Assembly: GCA_020465985.1 (NCBI GenBank)
Contig: JAANYP010004247.1
Location: 17,951-81,950 of the forward strand
DNA: 64,000 nucleotides
DNA from: Centrapalus pauciflorus
Lineage: Eukaryota; Streptophyta; Magnoliopsida; Asterales; Asteraceae
Direction of reading: 5' to 3'
The position numbers were made by a program, and so were the translations under genes. This document shows, one piece after another, positions 44,802 to 55,542 of the stretch. How positions within the stretch are numbered: the stretch's first letter is position 1; each line of letters begins with the position of its first letter. The notes beneath the pieces are model-generated. The model was not told the DNA's origin and searched no databases. It was given only the letters and a program-made list of their open reading frames with translations.

Positions 44802-45354
44802 TTATAAAATATAATAAAGTAAACGTTAAAATATAAATATTTTTTTAAACAAAAGTATATAAGGATACATACTAATTTTATATATTTCTAAATATATATG
44901 AATACTAATTATTTTCTTATATATTTTTTAAACTTTTATTATATTATATTATAATTAATAAGTCAGTAGAGTATTAAATTTTGTTAGTATAGTGTTAGAT
45001 TTTGTTTGATTTGATTTGAATTTAAAAATAGATTATATCAGATTTGGATAAATAAAATTTAAATTTCTTTATAATTTTTAAACCTAAATTTTTCTGAAAA
45101 GTAGAAAGAAAATAATAAGTTGACTTTTTTTAGAAAAATTATGTACAGAGATGAAACCACAAAAAACACAGAAACATATTGGTTATTTTCATATTAAACT
45201 CATTAATTTATATAAATATATTAGCAATTTAAAATGTTCTATTTTAATATTTTCTATTTGATTATCATATCAAATTGTCACAATATAATTGGAATTTAAA
45301 TCTCGAATCCAACAAATATAATTATCTCATAATTGATCCTAATATAATATTTAT

Positions 45355-45475
45355 TAAAAGAGTTTATCATGAAAAAAATCAACATGTTCTCAAGATCTTT
45401 ACGTTTTCGTCCTTCCATGTTATTTTTTTTTTTTTCATAAAACTCCTCAAGTTAATATTTTATTTATTATAATTT
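45355..45475 (+). mobile_element. Truncated copy of the Mutator-like MITE
   Basis: AGTTTATCATGAAAAAAATC, AACATGTTCTCAAGATCTTT, ACGTTTTCGTCC and CATAAAACTCCTCAAGTTAA follow the left half of the 42412-42712 element in the same order. The second half is missing. Confidence 0.6.
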
Positions 45476-45519
45476 TTTGTCTCTTTACTATCTTTGCATA
45501 TACTAAAAGATAGTATGAA

Positions 45520-45935
45520 GCGGGGGTATGAGTTTATCTGAAGTTGCAATCCTATCGGCAACATTCGGTTAATAAAAGAACATTCCATAAGCTGGCTGCA
45601 AGGTACTTCGGGCCATATGAAATATCGAAGAAAGTGGGTACTCTGTCATATATCAATTGATTTTGCCACCAAGTTCCAAGATACACAATGTGTTTCATGT
45701 TTCCCTACTCAAGAAGAATTTGGGAAATCAATATGTTTCAAGTGATCATCTATCGCCTCGAGAGTTTCATCCAATTTCCTTGATGATCATTGACAAGAGA
45801 ATGGTGAAAAAGAGTGCATTGGAACAATACTGAACCAGACGATTGCACTTGGGAGGATGTCACCACTCTCGAAAAGAAGTTTCCTGAGTTTGACATCTGG
45901 GCTTCTTATAGTTCTAGAGGACAAGGATTGGGTGT
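45520..45935 (+). pseudogene. Chromovirus integrase C-terminus and chromodomain fragment
   Basis: Broken coding remnant of a Ty3/gypsy chromovirus. Reading across frames shows LQSYRQHSVNKRTFHKLAAR and RYFGPYEISKKVGTLSY, then (frame +1) PPSSKIHNVFHVSLLKK, and finally a chromodomain-like end PDDCTWEDVTTLEKKFPEFD. At least two frameshifts and a stop separate these parts. Sequence from about 45934 (TGTTGTCATTTTATA) to 46390, with a TATATAAAG box near 46069, may be remains of its 3' LTR. Confidence 0.8.
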
Positions 45936-46449
45936 GTTGTCATTTTATATTTTTAAGAATATTTTGTAATTAATGATTTGATTTTCTTTCTTAGCCTACG
46001 TGGCCACGAATATGTTATCGTGGAGTCACGAGTACGTTGGTAGGTTAGAGCATTCTGGTGTATGTGGTATATAAAGAAAGTAAAGAGGGAAAAGGAGGTT
46101 AGAAAAAAGGAGTTTTTAATGAATGAATTGAAACAAGAGTTGTTCTCTGTGTGACAAAGCTTGTTTCCATTGATTGCTATTAGGTGTCGTAAATAAAGGA
46201 CAAAGTCTTGGAAGACCAAAAACACCTTCGTAGTCGTTATTGTTTTTTCTCCTTCCACTTGTATTGATCTTAATTTGTTTTTTGATAGATACAAGTTAAA
46301 ATCTTTATGACTCAATGAATTCTCCATTGATCTTCTATGCTTTTTAATTTCTTTAATTCATCTATTGAATGGTGCATTTAATTAGGATTATGCAACCAAA
46401 CTTGAAGACAAGGTGTTCAATGAATGTTTCTCCAAAGGTTTGTCCCTTT

Positions 46450-46675
46450 CTAAGGTCTCGTTTGTTTTTCATTCAGACCCCTTAAAAACGTCTGAAGTCT
46501 AAAGTTCAGATCTATAATAAATTAAGATTGTTTAAGAGGTTGAAACATCTGAATTTTAAGAGGATGTGAGTTGTCTGAATTAAAATTAAGAGCCTCTTCA
46601 TTTCAGATTATAAGGCCTCCTCTTAATTTCACAGACTTCAGACATTTAACCTCTTAAAAAACAATACCACCTAAG
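46450..46675. mobile_element. MITE with degenerate inverted ends
   Basis: Left CTAAGGTCTCGTTTGTTTTT mirrors right AAAAAACAATACCACCTAAG, and GACGTCTGAAGTC-like and CAGACTTCAGACATTT segments pair inside. Several AAGAGG/CCTCTT pieces can also pair. The form resembles hAT-type MITEs; the target duplication is unclear. Confidence 0.55.
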
Positions 46676-48740
46676 TCTACAAGTTGTTTCTGGTCTATAA
46701 ATTTTATTTGCATTGAATAATTGTTATATTTTAATAAACTTTTAGACACCATTGTTGGAATTTGATCGTGTGGGAATTTGTCTCACATAGAAAGAAAAAC
46801 AATCATGTCGGAATTGGTCCCATTTAACTACTTTGTAAGTAACCCGAACCCAATTAATCCGTCCACATATTTGGTTCAGGTTCGGCCACATTAACCACAC
46901 CCTCAAACGTCCGAATAACACCTCTACGTTTAAGAGCTTTACATGATTGTTATTATATTGCTTAACTAAATGGATGAAGTAATGGGCCAAGGGGCTAGAT
47001 TAATATTATTTATTTGTTAATAATTGATGTGTTAGTCTGTTGATTAATAGAAACCAAGAATAACAATTTTTGGCAGTCGACGTACTTTCGGTTATTAATT
47101 ACAGAAACTTGAATTAATTGTTTAAGTTTTTATTAGTTAAATTCAGTTATGATAAGTTTAACTGCCAAATTAAGTGGAAGCTTTCAAATACATCTTTTGG
47201 CATATTCGAATATACACATATACATAATCTATTCTTCATGGGAACAAAGTTTTTGATTCGACAGATTTGGAGCCTAGCGGTACCAGATGTTGAGAGAGAC
47301 GACAGATGTTGAGAGAGACCTTAAGGTTGGGTATTTGAGTCCTATTGTGGACATATGTGTAGATTTAAGAATAAGATTAGATGAATGTGTGTGTTCTGCT
47401 GTACCAAAGGAAAAATTCTATATACTTTTGAATAGATTGTTGTATCCTCAAATTAAAGAGACTCGTACCAAAAAATATTTGTCATAGGAAATTGCGTAGC
47501 AGGCCTCAATTTCGTTTCCAACATTTCTAATATGGAAATGAAATCAAGTATGAGTTATCGATTCCATTTTCATTTATGTAAATTTATTTTGAAAGTTTGC
47601 TTCCGAATCTACGTACTTCATGGCAAACTTATCGATCTGGCTTAAAGTCTCTGTCATGATCTAAACGACTAGTAGTCTACGACTAATGGTGTTACGGAAT
47701 AACTACCCGACAAGTGGTAATAACGACAACTACTATAGATTTGACAGCATTTTTATGTTCCTCATTGATGATTTACTATATTTTCTAACAACTGTAATTA
47801 TCATACAAAAAAGAGCATTTTAGCTTTTATAATTACAATAATTAACACATTGGTTGTTGTTACTTCTCCCCTACCTACGGATTTATGATTTTGATTTTAC
47901 ACTTTGACTCGTGATTGAAGAAGGAAAGAGTCATTAATTGTACATGAAAAAACCATGAGTCTCACATGTTTATAATTAGGGATAAGCTTAGTTGCCGAAC
48001 CAACCCGAATAAGAAAATGCCAAAAATCAAAAGTGCCAAAATTAAAATAAGAACCGAGAACTTGTGGAAAAATAACCTGTTTCCTGACTTTTACAAAAAA
48101 AAAAAAAAAATAGAAGACTGGATCGGACCAAACTGACCTGGTAGAACTAAAAATCAATTTCAATGAAATTATAAGACTCGAGAACCCGCCTGAAAATTGA
48201 ATTTGTTTGGGTTATTGGTTCTTCGTTTAGAACAAAAGGTTTTCTTCGAAAGAATTGTTTTATGGTATATATATAGAATTGTTTTCTGGTAGCTATATTG
48301 TTTACTGGGAAATCAATATTCTTTATGTATCATCCCTGTACGTTTTACTTATTAGAATTTACTTTATTAATTATTATACATGCATCATTAGATTTACATT
48401 ACGATTTTCCAAATTATGATATATCAATGATCATGATATACTGACGCATCGTGAAGATATTGATGAAGATACCATGTATCGTCAAAATATTGATATTTTG
48501 GTAAAGATCTTGGATGCGTTTTTCGATGCACAAAAGTTCTCATTTTACTTCTAGAAAATACAATTTTGCTTGATTTTGGTTTTGAACTTAAAAACTCTTG
48601 GAGTGAAGACCAAACGGAAAATCAACTTTTAAAAATCACAGAAGTGGGAATCAAACTGAAAGTTCCTCAGTAGACCTTCTATTCTTCATTTATTCACTAC
48701 AGACTAACTTTTGCACTCCTCACTTTTCCCTATATTAAGT
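46676..48740. other. Intergenic sequence, no gene recognised
   Basis: Mixed AT-rich sequence. A near-perfect 19-bp direct repeat containing AGATGTTGAGAGAGAC occurs at 47286 and 47305. Short plus-strand frames at 47118-47312 and 47287-47487 match nothing I know. A T-run/A-run near 48093-48110 is notable. Confidence 0.5.
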
Positions 48741-50726
48741 GGAAAACTTATATATATATTTAAGTTGAATTTGGGAGGATATTATGTATTTGGATATTAA
48801 GCAAAGTTTGTTGCTATTTTTAAGAAAATTGAACTCAGAATCAATTTTGTGGAGTATTATGAATTTAAAAGTTATTTATGATAAATCTAAGATTAAATCA
48901 GTATTTTATGGAACCGGTTAAGTCGAGTGATGAAATGTGCAAAATGACGAAAGTGGTATATAAAGGGCAATAGGCTTCATTTTTTAGTTTACACTATCTC
49001 ACTACTTTATCTCTCTAGAAATTCTCTCTCTACATCTCTCTAAGATATATCACAAACCGACCGTCGGATTTTCGAGAATTATACGTCATCGGAAAGGTAT
49101 CGAGGAGTACAACAACAATATACAAACGGATTTCAGAGTTCGTGTGAATTGAGGTAAGAATCGAACCTTTTAACTTTATAGTTTCGGTTTTGAAGTTAAC
49201 TAGAATTCGAATCTGTCATTTTATGCAAATTTAAGCTTGTTTTGCTTGAAATGTTGCTGGAATATGATAATATATGCATAGTAGAATCGAATCTAGGTAT
49301 TATACATGATATATTAGTGATTTTTGCCTTAGAAATGAAGGATTTAAGTTGAAATGATGAACAGACTCGAATGGGTCAAGAACAGAGTCGAAATGCTAGA
49401 ACAAACTCGAGTTTGGTGCTAGATTCGAAGGTGTACCATTAGATTCTAAGGGGAGGGCTTCGAATCTAGGCATAGACTCGAAGTGAGGTTCGAATCTACC
49501 CTAGATTCGAAGGGTAGTTCGAATCTAATGCTAAGGGTTCGAATCTAATGCTAAGGGTTCGAATCTGATGCATGGTTTCGAATCTAACCCATTAAATTCG
49601 AGTTTAATGCTTAAAATTTAGAAATACTACTCCCTAGACTCGTGTATTTTGAATGAAACTTATAAACAACACATAAAATGGCAAGAATTATTCAAAGGAC
49701 AAGTTATGAACTTGAAATGGGTTTCAAACTTAGTTATGGTTTAAATTTGGATGTAGACCCGAAATGGGGAAAACGTTGCAAAACTTACGAGACTTGATTT
49801 TTATGAGTTAAACGGATAATGATATGAGGAATTTTTTGTAATTGATATAACAGGTCCCTTGTGGTGTTGTTTAACCCACAGTGGGGTACTTGGTGGAATC
49901 CGGTTGAAAGCCCGAAGAGAAATAATATCGGTTAAAGATAATACGCACCCACTGTGAGTACAGTAGATTTCGCATGGTTATATTTGTTTTATGCAAGCTT
50001 TGCCTGCTGAGACCTGTTGTTTCATTGATTGTTTGGAATTCTACTAACTTGCGTAGATTTAGATGCACATTCTTACTTGTTGCATGTCCTTTCGGTTGTT
50101 GTGCATCTAGTGATGGACCGGTGGGTCGCATCGATTACTCTGATGTTACTGTGCTATATGACCTGGAGCTGATCCCTCCTAGGCCTGGTAGGCAGTATGT
50201 CATCCCCGATCGTACGTTTGTCTCAGATGGTATGTTTAAATGCCGAGCTGTGAGCTCGAAGGGGCTGCGGCTCTGGTCCGTACTTGGTGTACGAAGAGAG
50301 TATACGACGTTTGTCGTCGGGATTACTCTTGGGCTTCATAAAAATTTATAAAATGCGCAATCTATGTATTCACTAAGCATTCGCTTACGTTTTAGTTGTT
50401 GTATTTTTACAGGCAAAGGAAAATCTACTGCTGGACCTTCTAGTTAGGTCGTTTGGAAGATTTTGGAGATTCGGACTATTTTATCGGTAATTTATGTTAC
50501 GAGACAATGTTGTAATATTCTGGATGATTGTAATAAATGTATGGGTGTGTAGACTTAGACTTGGTACCTTATAGCACCGTAGGGTGTTTAACACTTGTTG
50601 CACTATTTCATTTATGTTTTAATGCTTCCGCACTTAATTTAGGTTATCAGATCATTATGTTATTGTATGATGGTGATTAATCCTGGGTGTATTGTAAATG
50701 GTGGTTGTTGTGGCAAGGGTGCCACA
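48741..50726 (+). repeat. 5' LTR of the chromovirus, first ~45 bp missing
   Basis: Matches 55588-57575 almost base for base. It contains a TATA box TATATAAA at 48957-48964, a pyrimidine-rich stretch after it, and the TTCGAA-motif array at 49365-49610. It ends GTGCCACA six bases before the primer binding site. Upstream of 48741 only ATTAAG resembles the full LTR, so the end is truncated or was replaced. Confidence 0.9.
49365..49610. repeat. Array of TTCGAATC/GATTCGAA motifs in the LTR
   Basis: More than ten TCGAA-centred motifs in both orientations: GACTCGAA, AGATTCGAAGG, GCTTCGAATCTAGG, GGTTCGAATCTAC, GGTTCGAATCTAATG (twice in tandem) and TTTCGAATCTAACC. GGTTCGAATC is also the Pol III B-box core. 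The same array is present in the 3' LTR at about 56212-56455. Confidence 0.85.
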
Positions 50727-50731
50727 CGAGA

Positions 50732-50743
50732 TGGTATCAGAGC
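50732..50743 (+). promoter_or_regulatory. Primer binding site, initiator tRNA-Met type
   Basis: TGGTATCAGAGC is the classic plant retrotransposon primer site complementary to the 3' end of initiator tRNA-Met. It starts five bases after the LTR end at 50726. Confidence 0.95.
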
Positions 50744-50943
50744 AGTTGTTTGAGATTCAAGTGTCCGTGAGGTCTTGATCTCAAACATTAGGTAATGATA
50801 TGTAGTGGTTTAAGTAATGATCTGAACTAAGATAGGTTACGATCTAGTAATTATAGGGATTGACTATTATACGGGACAAATGAATGGTGTCTTTAAATTT
50901 ATGACATGTTGCTAAATAAGTTATATGTTTCGTATTTCAGAAC

Positions 50944-53900
50944 ATGTCTGGAGGAGGAATGACACCTGAAGAGACGAGAGAAATGATGCTAGCCATGATG
51001 GCTGAGCAAAGAGAGATGATTCAAGAGCAGTTTCGGGCTCGAGATGAGGCCGAAGCTAAGCGAAGGGAAGATAAAAGGAAGAACAAAGAAAAAGAAAGGG
51101 AGGGAATTAATGAGGAACAAGATGACAACACTGGGTCATCTAATAAGCCCAGGGGTTGTCGGTTTAAGGATTTTAAAGGAAATGGAGCTGTAGAGTTTAA
51201 CGGTTTAGGGGATGCTGTTGCTGCACTGGAATGGATAACAGCAACTGAGCGAACATTCCGAATCAGCGACTGTGCTGAGAAGGATATGGTTCGTTATGCA
51301 ACTGCTATGTTCACGAATGATGCAATCATGTGGTGGAATGCCATGGTGAACGCTTTGACATTGGAGAAGGTTTCGGTTATGAAATGGGCTGAGTTCACGG
51401 ACTTATTCACTCAGCAATACTGTCCGATTGATGAGCGTCGGAGATTAGAGGCAAGGTTTATGGCGCTGGTACAGGGGACGAAGACGGTGTCCCAATATGC
51501 TGTGGAGTTCACGAGGTTAAGTCTGTTCGCACCTCATCAGGTGGACACCGAAGAAAGGAAAGTGACCAGGTTCGAGGCTGGTCTTGACATTGAGATTAGG
51601 AGGGTCATGAGCAATGTTCGTTACCCTACATTTGCTGGCTTACTTGAGGCTGCCAGAAATGTAGAGCAGATTTTGATTATGTCGGGCTACTCTGTTGGGT
51701 CTGCTGCTGCTTCCACCAATCCAACACAGCCGTCACCGCCGAAGCACCAAAGGGAGGGAGGATATTCTGGTTCTTCCCGGTCTTCACAATACTCACCTCA
51801 ACAGTCGTATCGCCGACAATCTGGTTCATCTGATCGCGGTCGTGCGCGTGCATACTCCATCAACACTGAGCCGCAGTATTGCAATAAATGTCACTTGGAA
51901 CATTTTGGCAAGTGCCCTAACGGACGTGCTTGCTTTTGCTGTGGAGAACTGGGACATTTTCAGAATGATTGCCCAAGGAAGGGTGATGCTTGCTATAAGT
52001 GTGGGGTGTGGGGTCACTATAGCAGGAATTGTAGGAAGAATGCTCCAACGGCTGCTGTCCCATCATCAACACGATCGTCTGGAGGTTCGAGTGGTGGTTC
52101 AGTTAACCGCCGGGGTCAGTCACAGAGGGCACCTGCTCGTGCTTTTCAGATAACTGCAGAGGAGGCAAGGGAAAATCCGGAGGTCGTCACGGGTACGTTC
52201 ATAGTTAATTCTATGCCTGCACGAGTTTTATTTGATTCGGGTGCCAATAGGTCGTTTGTTTCTACTGTGTTTGCACAAAGACTTGCCATGCCATTGTCTA
52301 AGTTGTCTGCCATACTTGATATTGAAACTGCTAGCAATACTTTAGTTAAGGTAGATCATGTATACCGAAATTGCACGTTAGTAATTGAAGATGTAGTCTT
52401 CAATTTAGATCTGATTCCGATAGAGTTCAGCGAGTTTGATGTGATAGTCGGAATGGACTGGTTAATCGAGAATGAAGCCCATATAGTGTGTAAGAGCCGA
52501 ATGATAAAGATAACTACCCCGGAGGGGCGTGAGATATGTATATATGGGGATAGGAGAAGCGGGGATCTGTGTTTGCTGACTATTGCAAAAGCTCGAAAGC
52601 TTGTTGCAAAGGGATGTGATGCATACTTAGCATATGCGATTGATGCTAAGGCAGAGAAGAGAACTTTGGCCGATGTGCCGGTTGTTTCACAATTCCCGGA
52701 TGTGTTTCCGGAAGACTTGTCTGGCGTGCCGCCTGAAAGACAAGTAGAATTTAGGATTGACTTGATCCCTGGAGCTGCACCGGTAGCTCGTTCTCCTTAT
52801 CGTCTTGCCCCAACCGAGATGAAGGAAATGATGACACAGCTGCAAGAATTGTTGGATAAGGGCTTCATTCGGCCGAGTTCGTCGCCGTGGGGAGCTCCGG
52901 TATTGTTCGTGAAAAAGAAGGATGGCACAATGCGAATGTGCATTGACTACCGGGAGCTGAATAAGTTGACGATCAAGAACAAGTATCCACTGCCAAGGAT
53001 AGACGACTTGTTTGATCAGTTACACGGGGCTAGTGTATTTTCTAAGATTGATCTGAGATCGGGATATCATCAATTGAAAGTTCGAGAGGAAGATGTGCCG
53101 AAGACAGCATTCAGGACTCGGTATGGGCATTACGAGTTTCTGGTGATGCCTTTTGGATTAACCAACGCCCCGGCAGTGTTTATGGATTTAATGAATAGAG
53201 TTTGCAGACCGATGTTGGATAAATCAGTGATTGTGTTCATTGATGATATTTTAGTATACTCTAAGTCTGAAGCCGAACATGCTGAACATCTGAGGGAACT
53301 GTTGGAATTGTTAAGAAAGGAAAAGTTGTATGCCAAGTTCTCAAAATGTGAGTTTTGGCTGCAACAGATTCAATTTCTAGGGCATGTGATTTCGGGGGCT
53401 GGGATTTCTGTGGATCCAGCCAAAGTTGAAGCAATAAAGAACTGGGAGCCGCCTCATTCAGCTACTGAAGTTAGAAGTTTTCTGGGGTTGGCAGGATATT
53501 ATCGGAGGTTCATAAAGGATTTTTCAAAGATTGCAGTTCCTTTAACTGCATTAACCAAGAAGAATGCACCGTTTATATGGGAAACTGTGCAGCATGATGC
53601 CTTTGAGGTTCTGAAGAAGGCGTTAAGTGAGGCGCCGATACTTGCCTTACCGGAAGGCAATGACGATTTTGTGGTTTATACTGATGCATCAAGGTTAGGA
53701 TTAGGCGCTGTACTGATGCAGCGCGGGAAAGTAATTGCTTATGCTTCAAGACAGTTGAAGCAGCATGAGAAGAATTATTCTACTCATGATCTGGAGTTGA
53801 CCGCGGTAACGTTTGCATTGAAGTTATGGAGGCACTACCTGTACGGTACTAAGTGTCAACTTTACACGGACCATAAGAGCTTGAAGTATATCTTTAGCCA

Positions 53901-55506
53901 GAAGGAACTTAATATGAGACAACGTAGGTCTATGGAGCTTATTAAAGACTACGATTGTGAGATACTGTACCATCCCGGAAAGGCTAATGTGGTAGCCGAT
54001 GCCTTGAGCCGAAAGGCTTATGCTAAGGATTTCTGTTATATGATGACGTCTACAATGCTGACCTCCACAATAATTGATGATGTCAAGGCTGCTCAGAAAG
54101 AAGCCTTGAAAGAGGAGAATATTGGTGCTGAGGATGTTAGGATACATTTAAAGAACATGGAAACGAGCGAGTCTGGTATAAAAGGTGTGTACGGAAGAAT
54201 TTGGGTGCCGAAATATGGTGGTATGAGAAATGTGATCGTTGAGGAGGCACATCAATCTAAGTTTTCTGTACATCCCGGGAGCACAAAGATGTACAACGAC
54301 TTAAAGGCAGACTTTTGGTGGCCGGGATTGAAGAAGGATATCGGTCAGTATGTTGAACGATGTAGGACTTGCCGGTTGGTAAAGGCCGAACATCAACAAC
54401 CGTACGGCAGTATGCAGCCGCTTCCTATTCCGGAATGGAAGTGGGAGCACATTACTATGGATTTTGTTACGAAACTGCCGAAGACTAGGCGCCAACATGA
54501 TGCAGTTTGGGTGATAGTCGATAGATTAACTAAGTCCGCACATTTTATACCGATAAGAGAAAGTTACTCCTTAGAAAAGTTGGCTAAAATTTATATGGAC
54601 GAGATTGTTTCTAGGCATGGAGTGCCTAAGTCCATAGTATCGGACCGGGACAGCCGGTTTACTTCAAATTTTTGGTCGGCTTTGCAAGAAGGGTTAGGGA
54701 CAAGGATAGCAATGAGTACAGCTTACCGCCCGCAAACTGATGGTCAGAGTGAGCGGACCATCTTAACGCTTGAAGACATGATGAGATCGTGTGTGTTAGA
54801 TCTCGGTGGCAATTGGGACGATCATCTGCCACTCATAGAATTTTCGTATAACAACAGTTACCACGCTACGATCAAGAAAGCTCCGTTTGAGGCTTTGTAT
54901 GGAAGGAAATGTAGGACTCCTACATGTTGGAGAGAAACGGGTGAAACACCAATCGCTGGGCCGGCCTTGCTTCAAGAAACAAACGAGAAGATACAGTTGA
55001 TTAGGCAGAACATGAAAGCGGCCCAGGATCGTCAGAAAAGTTACTATGATCGGAGGCACAAGCCGATCAATTTTGAAGTGAATGACTGGGTCTACTTGAA
55101 AGTATCACCCATGAGGGGTGTTACTCGTTTTGTTAAAAGGGGAAAGTTGGCTCCGAGATTCGTCGGACCATTTAAGATAACCGAAAAAGTAGGAAATCAG
55201 TCATATCGTTTGGAATTGCCTGAAGAGATGTCGGGCATACATCCGGTGTTTCACGTTGGAAATCTTCGAAAGTCATTTACTTCTAGTAACGAGGATTGGG
55301 CCGACCATACTGAACTGCAAGTTGATGAAAGGCTCCGGTATGTTGAAGAGCCGGAGTGTGTGTTAGATACTAAGATGAAAAAATTGAGAAGCAAGGAGAT
55401 AGAAATGGTGCTTGTACGTTGGAAGCATCATAAAGGAGCAAATCATACATGGGAAACTAAGTTAGATATGTTAAGAAAGTATCCGAAACTGTTTGAGTCC
55501 GAGTAA
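50944..55506 (+). CDS. gag-pol: Chromovirus Gag-Pol polyprotein, intact, 1520 residues
   Basis: A single frame without stops or shifts. Gag domain about residues 75-240; two CCHC zinc knuckles about 335-362 (CFCCGELGHFQNDC and CYKCGVWGHYSRNC); protease LFDSGANRSFVS near 428; reverse transcriptase from about 618 with catalytic FIDDILVYS near 765; RNase H YTDASRLGLGAVL near 911; integrase zinc region with HPGSTKMYNDL then CRTCRLVKAEHQQ (about 1113-1150); integrase core acidic residues in MDFVTKLP, SDRDSRF and GQSERTI (about 1171, 1233 and 1267). The C-terminus (about 1473-1519) is chromodomain-like (VRWKHHKGANHTWETK), the Tekay/Del type that targets heterochromatin. Intactness plus near-identical LTRs suggest recent activity. 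Confidence 0.96.
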   Translation: MSGGGMTPEETREMMLAMMAEQREMIQEQFRARDEAEAKRREDKRKNKEKEREGINEEQDDNTGSSNKPRGCRFKDFKGNGAVEFNGLGDAVAALEWITATERTFRISDCAEKDMVRYATAMFTNDAIMWWNAMVNALTLEKVSVMKWAEFTDLFTQQYCPIDERRRLEARFMALVQGTKTVSQYAVEFTRLSLFAPHQVDTEERKVTRFEAGLDIEIRRVMSNVRYPTFAGLLEAARNVEQILIMSGYSVGSAAASTNPTQPSPPKHQREGGYSGSSRSSQYSPQQSYRRQSGSSDRGRARAYSINTEPQYCNKCHLEHFGKCPNGRACFCCGELGHFQNDCPRKGDACYKCGVWGHYSRNCRKNAPTAAVPSSTRSSGGSSGGSVNRRGQSQRAPARAFQITAEEARENPEVVTGTFIVNSMPARVLFDSGANRSFVSTVFAQRLAMPLSKLSAILDIETASNTLVKVDHVYRNCTLVIEDVVFNLDLIPIEFSEFDVIVGMDWLIENEAHIVCKSRMIKITTPEGREICIYGDRRSGDLCLLTIAKARKLVAKGCDAYLAYAIDAKAEKRTLADVPVVSQFPDVFPEDLSGVPPERQVEFRIDLIPGAAPVARSPYRLAPTEMKEMMTQLQELLDKGFIRPSSSPWGAPVLFVKKKDGTMRMCIDYRELNKLTIKNKYPLPRIDDLFDQLHGASVFSKIDLRSGYHQLKVREEDVPKTAFRTRYGHYEFLVMPFGLTNAPAVFMDLMNRVCRPMLDKSVIVFIDDILVYSKSEAEHAEHLRELLELLRKEKLYAKFSKCEFWLQQIQFLGHVISGAGISVDPAKVEAIKNWEPPHSATEVRSFLGLAGYYRRFIKDFSKIAVPLTALTKKNAPFIWETVQHDAFEVLKKALSEAPILALPEGNDDFVVYTDASRLGLGAVLMQRGKVIAYASRQLKQHEKNYSTHDLELTAVTFALKLWRHYLYGTKCQLYTDHKSLKYIFSQKELNMRQRRSMELIKDYDCEILYHPGKANVVADALSRKAYAKDFCYMMTSTMLTSTIIDDVKAAQKEALKEENIGAEDVRIHLKNMETSESGIKGVYGRIWVPKYGGMRNVIVEEAHQSKFSVHPGSTKMYNDLKADFWWPGLKKDIGQYVERCRTCRLVKAEHQQPYGSMQPLPIPEWKWEHITMDFVTKLPKTRRQHDAVWVIVDRLTKSAHFIPIRESYSLEKLAKIYMDEIVSRHGVPKSIVSDRDSRFTSNFWSALQEGLGTRIAMSTAYRPQTDGQSERTILTLEDMMRSCVLDLGGNWDDHLPLIEFSYNNSYHATIKKAPFEALYGRKCRTPTCWRETGETPIAGPALLQETNEKIQLIRQNMKAAQDRQKSYYDRRHKPINFEVNDWVYLKVSPMRGVTRFVKRGKLAPRFVGPFKITEKVGNQSYRLELPEEMSGIHPVFHVGNLRKSFTSSNEDWADHTELQVDERLRYVEEPECVLDTKMKKLRSKEIEMVLVRWKHHKGANHTWETKLDMLRKYPKLFESE

Positions 55507-55542
55507 CTTCGAGGACGAAGTTGAGCGTGGTGGAGCCCATGC

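Noticed and set aside
49974..50351. 125-codon frame present in both chromovirus LTRs (also 56820-57197)
   Set aside because: Conserved only because the LTRs are recent duplicates; no known domain, and it overlaps a frame on the other strand.
51826..52337. Frames on other strands within the chromovirus gag-pol
   Set aside because: Shadow frames of an intact 1520-codon gene.
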